Position numbers and translations under genes: made by a program | Notes under the pieces: model-generated | Seen by the model: the letters and a program-made list of their open reading frames with translations, nothing else | Told to the model about the DNA's origin: nothing | Database searches by the model: none | Source: Microbacterium sp. LWO13-1.2 | GTDB taxonomy: Bacteria; Actinomycetota; Actinomycetes; Actinomycetales; Microbacteriaceae | Length of the DNA: 64,000 nucleotides | Direction: 5' to 3' | Assembly: GCF_038397725.1 (NCBI RefSeq) | Contig: NZ_CP151634.1 | Span: 310,001-374,000, forward strand | Shown: positions 32,729 through 40,682 of the stretch, in pieces | Layout: each line of letters opens with the position of its first letter | How positions within the stretch are numbered: the first letter of the stretch is position 1

Positions 32729-33760
32729 TCAGAGCCCGCGGGCGGTCAGAGCGCGATCGAGACGCGGATAGATGCGGCGGGCGTTGCCCTCGAAGACCTG
32801 GCCCCGCGCGGCATCCGACAGATTGGGAGTGGCGTCGACGTAACGCTTCGTGTCGTCGAAGTGATGACCGGTGCGCGGGTCGATGTCACGGACCGCGCCG
32901 ATCATCTCGCTCGCGAACAGGATGTTGTCGGTCGGGATGACGTCGGTCAACAGGTCGATGCCCGGCTGGTGATAGACGCACGTGTCGAAGAAGACGTTGC
33001 CCAGCAGGTGCTCCTCGAGGTCTGGCTTGCCGAGCGCCATGGCGAGGCCGCGGAACCGCCCCCAATGGTACGGCACGGCGCCGCCGCCGTGCGGGATGAC
33101 GAGTTTGAGGTCGGGGAAGTCGGTGAACAGATCGCCCTTGAGCAGCTGCATGAACGCCGTGGTGTCGGCGCCCAGGTAGTGATCGCCGGTGGTGTGGAAC
33201 ACATCGGGGCGGCAGGTCGTGCTGACGTGCACCATCGCCGGGATCTCGTACTCGACGAGCTTCTCGTAGACCGGGTACCAGGAGCGATCGGTGAGCGCGG
33301 GGGCGGACCACCGGCCACCCGATGGGTCGGGGTTGAGGTTGACGGTCACCGCGCCGAGCTCCTCGACGGCTCTGATCAGTTCAGGGACGATCGTCCCTGG
33401 GTCGACCCCCGGCGATTGCGGCAGCATGGCACCGGGGAGGAATCGATCGGGGAACAGCCCGCTCACCCGCGCGACGAGGTCGTTGCAGATGCGGGCCCAG
33501 GTCTCGCTGACCGCGTGGTCTCCGATGTGGTGGGCCATGAAAGAGGCGCGAGGACTGAAGACAGTGATGTCGCTGCCGCGTTCGTCCATCAAGCGGAGCT
33601 GATTGGCTTCGATCGTCTCGCGGATGTCGTCGTCGCTGATGCGGAGGGCGGCTGGATCCGGTGCCCCGCCAGCACCCTCCGCGAAGGCGATCTGGAGGTC
33701 GCGCCAAGCGCCAAGCGGCGCGGGCGCCGTGGTGTAGTGGCCATGGATGTCGATGATCAA
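32729..33760 (-). CDS. ligJ: 4-Oxalomesaconate hydratase (LigJ-like)
   Basis: 343 aa, amidohydrolase-fold lyase of the LigJ length. IIDIHGHYTTAPAPLGAWRD is the N-terminal metal motif of this family, with MVHVSTTCRPDVF and VIPHGGGAVPYHWGRFRG further in and ILFASEMIGAVRDID near the C-terminus. It adds water to 4-oxalomesaconate (enol/keto form) to give 4-carboxy-4-hydroxy-2-oxoadipate. First gene of the lig operon, so the promoter lies in the 106-bp gap to the LysR gene. Confidence 0.93.
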   Translation of the reverse strand: MIIDIHGHYTTAPAPLGAWRDLQIAFAEGAGGAPDPAALRISDDDIRETIEANQLRLMDERGSDITVFSPRASFMAHHIGDHAVSETWARICNDLVARVSGLFPDRFLPGAMLPQSPGVDPGTIVPELIRAVEELGAVTVNLNPDPSGGRWSAPALTDRSWYPVYEKLVEYEIPAMVHVSTTCRPDVFHTTGDHYLGADTTAFMQLLKGDLFTDFPDLKLVIPHGGGAVPYHWGRFRGLAMALGKPDLEEHLLGNVFFDTCVYHQPGIDLLTDVIPTDNILFASEMIGAVRDIDPRTGHHFDDTKRYVDATPNLSDAARGQVFEGNARRIYPRLDRALTARGL

Positions 33761-33848
33761 CGCGTGTCGTCCTTGTCACTCGGATGCTGTCGGTCCCGAC
33801 TCTAGGTCGCGCGCCGTATATAGTCCAATAGATACAAACGACATCACT

Positions 33849-33865
33849 CATAGATAGGGTCTATG
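33849..33865. promoter_or_regulatory. LysR-type operator between lig operon and its regulator
   Basis: CATAGATAGGGTCTATG has perfect 6-bp arms and a 5-bp centre and ends 1 bp before the LysR GTG start. A related half (CAATAGATAC, 33827-33836) lies next to TATATA at 33816-33821, a possible -10 of the lig operon on the minus strand. Binding at both would fit a LysR activator with autorepression. Confidence 0.55.
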
Positions 33866-33866
33866 T

Positions 33867-34763
33867 GTGCCGATCACGGATCTGAACCAATTGCGCACGT
33901 TCGTCGTGCTCTACGAGCTGCGGAGCGTGACCGCGGCGGCGGAACAGTTGCACGTGACGCAGCCGACCGTCAGCTACACCCTGCGGCGCCTGCGCGAGAA
34001 GTTCGGCGATGTGCTGTTCCGACGCGAAGGCAACGACATGGTGCCGACGGCGAGGGCCACGCAGCTGTTCGGCCCTCTGCACGAGGCCCTCGCGCAGATC
34101 GATCAGACTGTGAGCGACCCTGATGCCTTCGAGCCGGCCCGATTCACCGGCGAGCTCTCGCTCGGTCTCACCTCGATCGGTGAACAGACGTTTCTGCCCC
34201 CGATCATGGCCGCGCTCGCCCGCGCGGGATCGAGCCCGCATCTGCAGGTCGTGCGGTTGGATTCGGATCAGGTCGAGGACGGGCTGATCCGCGGCACGAT
34301 CGACCTGGCGATGACCGTGTCGATGATCGGCAGCGCGCGGTTGTGGCGCACGCACGTGCGCGCGGTCGAGTATGTCGCGCTGACCTCCGGGCAGCACCCG
34401 CTCCCTGCGACCGGACCCGAGATGTTCGCAGATCGGCGCTTCGTGCGCGTCTCGGTCCGCGGCGGTCACGTGTTCCCGCTGCAGGCGCTGACAGAGCACG
34501 GGCTGATGCCACAGGTCGCACTGACCGTCGAGGAGTACGCCACCGTGCCGGCGGTACTCGAGGCCACCGACCTGGTCGTGCTGTTGCCGCGGCACGTCGC
34601 CGAGGTGTTCAGCGGGTGGTTCCCCGGCCTCCAGATCGCTGAACTTCCCTGGCCGGGCCAGAGCACGCCGGTCTCGCTGTACACCCGCCGCGAAGCCAGC
34701 CTGTCAGCTGCTCAGAGGTGGTTCCGAGCCGCCGTACTGAACGCCGTCGCCACCGGCGAGTAG
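33867..34763 (+). CDS. LysR-family regulator of the lig operon
   Basis: 298 aa. HTH about residues 8-66 (RSVTAAAEQLHVTQPTVSYTL), then a substrate-binding domain. It is divergent from ligJ and likely activates the operon in response to protocatechuate or a cleavage intermediate (inference by analogy to LigR). GTG start; no SD and the operator ends 1 bp upstream, so the mRNA is probably leaderless. An out-of-frame ATG at 33863 gives no sensible protein. Confidence 0.92.
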   Translation: MPITDLNQLRTFVVLYELRSVTAAAEQLHVTQPTVSYTLRRLREKFGDVLFRREGNDMVPTARATQLFGPLHEALAQIDQTVSDPDAFEPARFTGELSLGLTSIGEQTFLPPIMAALARAGSSPHLQVVRLDSDQVEDGLIRGTIDLAMTVSMIGSARLWRTHVRAVEYVALTSGQHPLPATGPEMFADRRFVRVSVRGGHVFPLQALTEHGLMPQVALTVEEYATVPAVLEATDLVVLLPRHVAEVFSGWFPGLQIAELPWPGQSTPVSLYTRREASLSAAQRWFRAAVLNAVATGE

Positions 34764-34780
34764 GCTCCGGGGCCATCGGA

Positions 34781-35440
34781 CTAACGCTTCTTGCGGTCCC
34801 AGCTCGCCTTCGCCGGGGTGAGCGGGCTCCGCACGTGAATCGACCAGTTCGAGTGCGGGTGCACCGACAGGATCGCTCGCTCGTACCAGTTGATCGCTTC
34901 CTCGGAAAGGTATGGGATGACCGCATTCCTATCGACGTCGTCCTCCGAGCGCGGCCGAAGCGCCTTCCACACGAGCTGCACCTCCGGGACCCCGGTCGGG
35001 ACGCGGTCAATCTGTATGACCGCACGCTCCCAGGGCAGGCGCAATCGCGGATCTCGCTTGTACACCCAGGAGTCGCGCGTGCCGTCCTCGACATTGATCT
35101 GCAACACCCACGCGTCCTTTTCGTCATCTCGGATCAGCACCGGCTGCAGGTCAACATCCGTCGGCGCATCGACGAACGGCACCATCGCGCCGAGGGCGCC
35201 AGCGGGTTGAACCCATGCGCTGAGTGTCGAGGGGAGTTCAGCGACGACCTGCGCGAGATCTCCCGCGACGACACTCACGTCGATGTTGCTGCGCTCACGA
35301 ATCGGTCGCCCCAGCCATCGGTCGAGTGCTACTCCTCCGGAAAGCCACCACCGAACCGAGAGCGATGCGAAGAGGTCGGCCACCGACGATGTGTCTAGTG
35401 GTACCCATCGAAGATCGGGGCTCGACGCATAGAGGGACAT
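34781..35440 (-). CDS. Nucleotidyltransferase-fold protein (degenerate catalytic motif)
   Basis: 219 aa, related to the AadB/Lnu-like nucleotidyltransferase-fold proteins. The glycine-rich start WWLSGGVALDRWLGRPIRER is typical, but the next block reads SNIDVSVV where active enzymes show HxDxD; the second Asp is Ser and the His is Asn. A further acidic block PTDVDLQPV follows. It may be an inactive homologue or one with another role. Lone gene, convergent with the LysR gene. Confidence 0.65.
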   Translation of the reverse strand: MSLYASSPDLRWVPLDTSSVADLFASLSVRWWLSGGVALDRWLGRPIRERSNIDVSVVAGDLAQVVAELPSTLSAWVQPAGALGAMVPFVDAPTDVDLQPVLIRDDEKDAWVLQINVEDGTRDSWVYKRDPRLRLPWERAVIQIDRVPTGVPEVQLVWKALRPRSEDDVDRNAVIPYLSEEAINWYERAILSVHPHSNWSIHVRSPLTPAKASWDRKKR

Positions 35441-35511
35441 GGCTCGAGGCTACCGCTCTCCAATCACCAGCATGCAGGACGTCGCGGACCGGGTCGTGAG
35501 AAGGTGACTCC

Positions 35512-36261
35512 ATGGCGAACTCTCGCTCGGGCGACTCCATGACCTCACGCATCGTGCGTGTCCTCGACTCCTTTACCGGAGAACGTACGGTGCAGACGGC
35601 GACGCAGATCGCTCGACGCACTGGCATGCCGCAGTCGAGCGCTCACCGGATCGTCAACGACCTGGTCGAGGCCGGCCTGCTCGAGCGCGACGACGAGAAT
35701 CGCATTCGCCTCGGTATGCGACTGTGGGAGCTCGCCCTGCGCGGGTCGCGAGCACTACGCCTCCGCCAGGCCGCCCTGCCCCACATGGAAGCAGTGCAGG
35801 CGCAGATACGCCAGCACACCCAGCTCGCGGTACTCGAACATGACGAAGCCCTGTTTCTCGAACGCCTTTCGGATCCGGATTCGGGGGCGAACGTCACCCG
35901 AATCGCCGGGCGCCTCCCCGTGCACGCTTCCTCCGCCGGCTTGGTGCTGCTCGCGCACGCGGATCCGGCCGTCCGCGAGCGCGTGCTCGCGGCGCCTCTG
36001 CGCTCGCTCTCGCCGGAGACGATCACCGATGCGGAGGCCCTGCGCAAACTTCTCACCTCGATCCGCCGTCGCGGTCATGTCGTGGCCCCGGGCTCCATCG
36101 AGGTGATCTCGACCGGCGTTGCCATCCCCGTTCGGGATCACGAAGAAGTCGTCGCCGCCCTCTCGGTCGTGCTCCCCCGGGCCTCTCCGACCGAGCCAGC
36201 CGTTCTCGCACTCCTGGCCGCCGCCAAATCGATCGAAAGAGATCTTCAGAACTCCCATTGA
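35512..36261 (+). CDS. IclR-family regulator, probably of pobA
   Basis: 249 aa. Winged HTH at residues ~10-70 (TATQIARRTGMPQSSAHRIV) and an IclR effector domain with HASSAGLVLLAHADPAVRE. IclR members commonly regulate aromatic catabolism, including PobR types acting on pobA. It is 90 bp upstream of pobA on the same strand, so co-transcription or direct control is likely. Confidence 0.9.
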   Translation: MANSRSGDSMTSRIVRVLDSFTGERTVQTATQIARRTGMPQSSAHRIVNDLVEAGLLERDDENRIRLGMRLWELALRGSRALRLRQAALPHMEAVQAQIRQHTQLAVLEHDEALFLERLSDPDSGANVTRIAGRLPVHASSAGLVLLAHADPAVRERVLAAPLRSLSPETITDAEALRKLLTSIRRRGHVVAPGSIEVISTGVAIPVRDHEEVVAALSVVLPRASPTEPAVLALLAAAKSIERDLQNSH

Positions 36262-36351
36262 ATGGGAGAATACCGATCGATGCAGGTTCCCGCGTGCACA
36301 CTGATGAACGACGCGCCCAGTGAAGCGCGGTTCATCGTCGAAGGAGACACC

Positions 36352-37533
36352 GTGAGCACTTTGGTTCGCACTCAGGTCGCGATCGTCGGAGCCGGTCCTG
36401 CCGGCCTGATCCTCTCGCATCTGCTCGCAGAGGCCGGCATCGAATCGGTTGTGATCGACCAACGCACGCGGACGGAGATCGAGTCGACCATTCGCGCAGG
36501 CATCCTCGAGCAGGGCACGGCGGACCTGTTGCGGACGATCGATCCGAACACGCGTGTGGACACGGTCGGCGACCGCCACGATGGCATCGAACTGCATTTC
36601 GGTGGGGAAGGCCATCGGATCGATTTCCCGGGCCTGGTCGGCCGAAGCGTCTGGCTCTATCCGCAGCACGAGGTCCTGAAGGACCTCCTCTCGCTCCGGC
36701 TTGCCGCCGGGCAAGACCTTCGATTCGGCGTCATCGCGACACGCGTCGAGGGTGTGGAGACGAACAAGCCCCGGGTTGTCGCCTCCACTGCTGACGGTGA
36801 CGAGCTCGTGATCGAAGCGGACTTCGTCGTCGGCGCCGACGGCTCACGCAGTGTCGTGCGCCCCGCGATCGCGGGTGCATCATCCGGAGGCTACTTCCGC
36901 GAGTATCCCTTCGCGTGGTTCGGAATCCTCTGCGAGGCCCCGCCGAGCTCTGACGAGCTCATCTACAGCAGCTCGCCGCATGGCTTCGCCTTGATCAGCC
37001 AGCGCAGCACCAAGATCCAGCGGATGTACTTCCAGTGCGAGCCCGACGCCGACCCGAGCGCTCTGACGGAAGAAGAGATCTGGAGCACGCTGCAGGCGAG
37101 AGTTCCGGGGACGACTCTCCGCACCGGTCCTGTCGTGCAGCGAGACGTGTTGCGATTCCGCAGTTTCGTCGCGCGAAAGCTGCGACACGGACGCGCCGTT
37201 CTCGTCGGCGATGCGGCGCACACCGTTCCCCCCACTGGCGCGAAGGGGATGAATCTGGCCGTGGCTGACGTCGTCTTGCTCGGTCGCGCCCTGAAGGCCC
37301 TTCTACAGGAACGGGACACGCGACTGATCGACGCTTTCGCTGAGACCGCGCTGAACCGCATCTGGAAAGCGCAGCATTTCTCCTGGTGGATGACGAGCAT
37401 GCTGCACGTCACAAGCGATGCGTCGGAGTTCGATCAGCGTCGGCAGATCGGTGAGCTGAAGTCAGTGGTCGAGTCGGAGGCAGGTCGGACCTTCTTGGCT
37501 GAGGCCTACACCGGATGGCCCATCGATGCCTGA
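36352..37533 (+). CDS. pobA: 4-Hydroxybenzoate 3-monooxygenase
   Basis: 393 aa, the length of known PobA. FAD motifs: VAIVGAGPAGLILSHLLAEA at the N-terminus, then TIRAGILEQGTADLL, a PobA signature, and LVGDAAHTVPPTGAKGMNLA. It hydroxylates 4-hydroxybenzoate to protocatechuate with NADPH and O2, which feeds the lig operon 3 kb away. Start GTG at 36352 with AAGGAGA upstream; the ATGs further upstream (36262, 36304) would add a non-homologous tail. Confidence 0.94.
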   Translation: MSTLVRTQVAIVGAGPAGLILSHLLAEAGIESVVIDQRTRTEIESTIRAGILEQGTADLLRTIDPNTRVDTVGDRHDGIELHFGGEGHRIDFPGLVGRSVWLYPQHEVLKDLLSLRLAAGQDLRFGVIATRVEGVETNKPRVVASTADGDELVIEADFVVGADGSRSVVRPAIAGASSGGYFREYPFAWFGILCEAPPSSDELIYSSSPHGFALISQRSTKIQRMYFQCEPDADPSALTEEEIWSTLQARVPGTTLRTGPVVQRDVLRFRSFVARKLRHGRAVLVGDAAHTVPPTGAKGMNLAVADVVLLGRALKALLQERDTRLIDAFAETALNRIWKAQHFSWWMTSMLHVTSDASEFDQRRQIGELKSVVESEAGRTFLAEAYTGWPIDA

Positions 37534-37638
37534 CCGTCACGCCGCTGACCCGTGGCCGGCATGACGCGATTCCAGGAGCGGGCTCGCGGATCTCAGCACT
37601 GACGTGCAGACTGACGACACGATGGAAAGGTCAAGACA

Positions 37639-38505
37639 ATGAGAGCACTTCCAGCGATCGCCGTCACCGGATCTTCGGGGGCCGTCGGCGGATACGTCGC
37701 GGCCAACCTTGCGAGGCGCGGGATTCCCCAGCGTCTTCTTGTGCGGAATCCTGCCAGGGCACCACAGCTGCCGAACAGCTCCATACACCGGTTCAGCTAT
37801 TCCCATCGAGAAGCCGCGATAGCCGGGATCGGAGAGGCTGCCGTGCTGTTCATGGTCTCCGCTTCCGAGAGCGCCGAAAGGCTCGATGAGCACCGCGCGT
37901 TCGTGGATGCAGCGGCGTCCGCGGGTGTGAAGCACGTCGTCTACACGTCGTTCGCAGCGGCGGCTGCGGATGCGACGTTCACGCTCGCCCGTGATCACCA
38001 CATCACCGAGGAGTACATCAAGGAGTCCGGCATGGGCTGGACGTTCCTCCGCGATGGGTTCTACATCGACTTCATGGAAGCCCTGGTCGGCCAGGACGGC
38101 GTGATCCGTGGTCCGGCAGGTGATGGCAGGGCGGCTTTCGTCGCACGCGCAGACGTCTCGAGGGCGGCTGCCGCGGTCCTCGCCGAACCCGGGCGGCATG
38201 TTGGCCGAACATATGACCTCACGGGTCCGGCGGCGCTCACCCTGACCGAGGTCGCAGAGACTCTGTCTCGTATCCGAGGCGAAAAGGTGAGCTATCACCC
38301 CGAGACGATCGAGGAAGCCTACCGTTCCCGCGCCGCCTTCAACGCTCCTCAATGGCAGGTGGATGCCTGGGTGACGACTTACACCGCCATCGGGAGCGGT
38401 GTCATGTCCCGCGTGAGCCCAGACATCGAAAAGCTCACCGGCCTCGCCCCGATCAGTCTTGAGACATATCTGCGTGAGATGGAGTCAGAGCGGCCGTCCG
38501 AATGA
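37639..38505 (+). CDS. NmrA-like NAD(P)H-dependent reductase
   Basis: 288 aa atypical SDR. Rossmann start PAIAVTGSSGAVGGYVAANL; FVDAAASAGVKHVVYTSFAA and TEEYIKESGMGWTFLRDGFY are typical of NmrA/triphenylmethane-reductase-like proteins. Function unknown beyond a probable quinone or dye reduction. It is followed after 35 bp by an AraC regulator on the same strand. Confidence 0.88.
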   Translation: MRALPAIAVTGSSGAVGGYVAANLARRGIPQRLLVRNPARAPQLPNSSIHRFSYSHREAAIAGIGEAAVLFMVSASESAERLDEHRAFVDAAASAGVKHVVYTSFAAAAADATFTLARDHHITEEYIKESGMGWTFLRDGFYIDFMEALVGQDGVIRGPAGDGRAAFVARADVSRAAAAVLAEPGRHVGRTYDLTGPAALTLTEVAETLSRIRGEKVSYHPETIEEAYRSRAAFNAPQWQVDAWVTTYTAIGSGVMSRVSPDIEKLTGLAPISLETYLREMESERPSE

Positions 38506-38540
38506 CCGGTAGCTCGTGGTGAAGACAGTCAGGATCAGTC

Positions 38541-39443
38541 ATGGAACGAGTCAGAACGCCCAGCATCAGTGAGTGGCAGGAGCTGAGCTGCAACACATTC
38601 GTGCCCGTCCGGTGTCGCACCGATGACCCGAGTGAGTTCAGTGCCTCACTCCGCAGCGTCCGGTTGGACAAACGGATCGACCTGAGCGAGATCACCTCGA
38701 GCAGCCTCCGTGTGGAACGACGAGCAGACGAGGCACGGGCGTACAGAGGTGATGAGATCCTCTTCATGATCCAGTTGGAGTCTCGCAGCGCGGTTTCTCA
38801 GGCTGGCCGCACCGCCTATCTGATGCCCGGATCGGCCGTCCTCTACGACCCACGCACCCCCTACGTTCTCGACTTTGCCGACACTGCGCAGGCCCTTCTG
38901 GTCTTCAGTGTCAGCCGTCGCGCACTGGGGGTCGCCGATCACCGGATCGGTCACATGACCGCAAGACCGATCCATCGGTCGACTCCGGGCTTGAGCTCAC
39001 TGGTCGGTCTTGCAAGAGGTGCCTTCAATGAAGAGAGTCCGCCGGGCGGGCTCGCTTCCACTTTCGAGCACCTCATCTTTCTCAGCGCGGGGTACGCAGA
39101 GGGCACGGCATACAGGAGCGAGATAGGTCGGATCCGCGAGGAAGCGATGAGGTTCATCAGGGCGAATCTCTCGGACGAGTCGCTCAGCGTCGCTCACGTC
39201 GCCGCCGCACTCCACGTGTCGCAACGCAGGCTGTACAGCGCTTTCGAGCACTTCCGGGAGTCGCCGGCGAAACGGATGCGCGAAGAACGGATCGGTCAAG
39301 CGCGAAGGCTCTTACGAGAGACATCAATGAGCGTGGCTGAGGTCGGCGCAGCTTGCGGCTACCGGGACCCATCCGTCTTCAGTCGCGCGTTTTCGCGTCA
39401 TGAGGGGTGCCCGCCGCGCGCTTACCGCGTGCCGGTGTCGTGA
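38541..39443 (+). CDS. AraC-family transcriptional regulator, likely of the nitrilase
   Basis: 300 aa. The N-terminal ~170 residues fit the AraC-binding-like (cupin-type) domain seen in NitR/NphR-type regulators; residues ~200-300 hold two HTHs (SVAHVAAALHVSQRRLYSAF and SVAEVGAACGYRDPSVFSRA). The nitrilase gene begins 112 bp downstream on the same strand. In Rhodococcus, AraC-type NitR controls nitrilase, which supports the pairing. Confidence 0.88.
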   Translation: MERVRTPSISEWQELSCNTFVPVRCRTDDPSEFSASLRSVRLDKRIDLSEITSSSLRVERRADEARAYRGDEILFMIQLESRSAVSQAGRTAYLMPGSAVLYDPRTPYVLDFADTAQALLVFSVSRRALGVADHRIGHMTARPIHRSTPGLSSLVGLARGAFNEESPPGGLASTFEHLIFLSAGYAEGTAYRSEIGRIREEAMRFIRANLSDESLSVAHVAAALHVSQRRLYSAFEHFRESPAKRMREERIGQARRLLRETSMSVAEVGAACGYRDPSVFSRAFSRHEGCPPRAYRVPVS

Positions 39444-39555
39444 TCCACCGCCCGACGATCGAGGCAGAAAGAGTCAAGTAGTCGGCAGAGCATGCCAATT
39501 GGCCAGGGACCACGCCGGATACCGTCATGCACATTCCCTCCCGAAAGGAAGAATC

Positions 39556-40572
39556 ATGACAATTCATCGTGTTGCTGCCGTGCAGGCTGAACCAGTGTGG
39601 CTCGAGGTCGAGGCATCCACGGAGAAGACGATAGCTCTGATCGAACAGGCCGCCGCCGGCGGAGCGGAGCTCGTGGCGTTCCCAGAGACGTGGATCCCCG
39701 GTTACCCGGTCTTCCTCTGGTCGTATCCGGTCCACGAGCAGTTCCCGTTCATCGCGCGATATCGCGCGAACTCGCCAACCGCCGACGGTGCGCATCTGTC
39801 TCGAATCCGCGACGCAGCGGCCCGCAACGACATCACGGTCGTCGTCGGATTCTCCGAGAAATCAGGAGGATCCCTCTACATGGCGCAGCAGATCATCGGC
39901 CCGGACGGAGAAGTCATCCAGCACCGCCGAAAGCTCAAGCCGACCCATGCCGAACGGACCCTCTTCGGCGAAAGCGACGGAAGCGGTCTCAAAGTCGTGG
40001 ACAGCACGGTCGGCCGGCTCGGCGCGCTGAACTGTTTCGAGCACCTTCAGCCCTTGAGCAAGTTCGTCTACTACTCGCAGAACGAGCAAGTACACGTCGC
40101 CGGGTGGCCCTGCATCGGCATCCAGGGCGATGCACCAATGCTCGGCGCCGAGGCGCTCATCGCCATCTCGAAGACCTACGCCCTCGAAGGCAGTACGTTC
40201 GTGCTCATGGCGTCACAGATCATGTCCGACGAGGGCGCCATGCAGTTCCCCACTAAGGACGGGCAGCCCACCCAGATCTATACGGGCGGAGGCGGGATCG
40301 CCCGAATCATCGGACCGGACTCCTCGGATTGGGCAACCCCTCTCGACCCCACAGAAGAGGGCCTCATTTTCGCCGATATCGACCTCGCGGCCATCGAGTT
40401 GGCGAAGGCCTTCGTGGACCCAGCCGGACACTACGCACGACCCGACGTCACTCGCCTGCTCGTCGACCACTCTCCGCGCAACGCCGTCGCGTCGATGCGG
40501 GCGGAGCCAGAGCAACACCGGCACGCTCAGGGCGACGCGACGCACGACGCGCCCGCAGACGTCGAGGAATGA
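39556..40572 (+). CDS. Nitrilase
   Basis: 338 aa carbon-nitrogen hydrolase. The Glu-Lys-Cys triad is in LVAFPETWIPGYP, HRRKLKPTHAERTLFGE and LGALNCFEHLQPLSKF; the last two blocks are specific to true nitrilases rather than amidases. It turns R-CN into R-COOH and ammonia; the substrate class is not resolvable here. SD AAAGGAAG upstream of the ATG. Convergent with the aldehyde dehydrogenase gene, separated by a strong hairpin. Confidence 0.93.
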   Translation: MTIHRVAAVQAEPVWLEVEASTEKTIALIEQAAAGGAELVAFPETWIPGYPVFLWSYPVHEQFPFIARYRANSPTADGAHLSRIRDAAARNDITVVVGFSEKSGGSLYMAQQIIGPDGEVIQHRRKLKPTHAERTLFGESDGSGLKVVDSTVGRLGALNCFEHLQPLSKFVYYSQNEQVHVAGWPCIGIQGDAPMLGAEALIAISKTYALEGSTFVLMASQIMSDEGAMQFPTKDGQPTQIYTGGGGIARIIGPDSSDWATPLDPTEEGLIFADIDLAAIELAKAFVDPAGHYARPDVTRLLVDHSPRNAVASMRAEPEQHRHAQGDATHDAPADVEE

Positions 40573-40603
40573 ACTTCGGCGACAGAACCGCAACTTCGCT
40601 CCC

Positions 40604-40657
40604 ACGGCTCTGTCGCCGCCGGTCGTGACATCTCACGGCCGGCGGCGACGGAGCCGT
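40604..40657. terminator. Bidirectional terminator between nitrilase and aldehyde dehydrogenase
   Basis: Long imperfect inverted repeat: arms 40604-40629 and 40632-40657, about 21 of 26 pairs, very GC-rich. It lies in the 110-bp gap between two convergent genes, the expected place for a shared terminator. Confidence 0.75.
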
Positions 40658-40682
40658 TGGTGGGACCAGGAACCCCCTGCTC

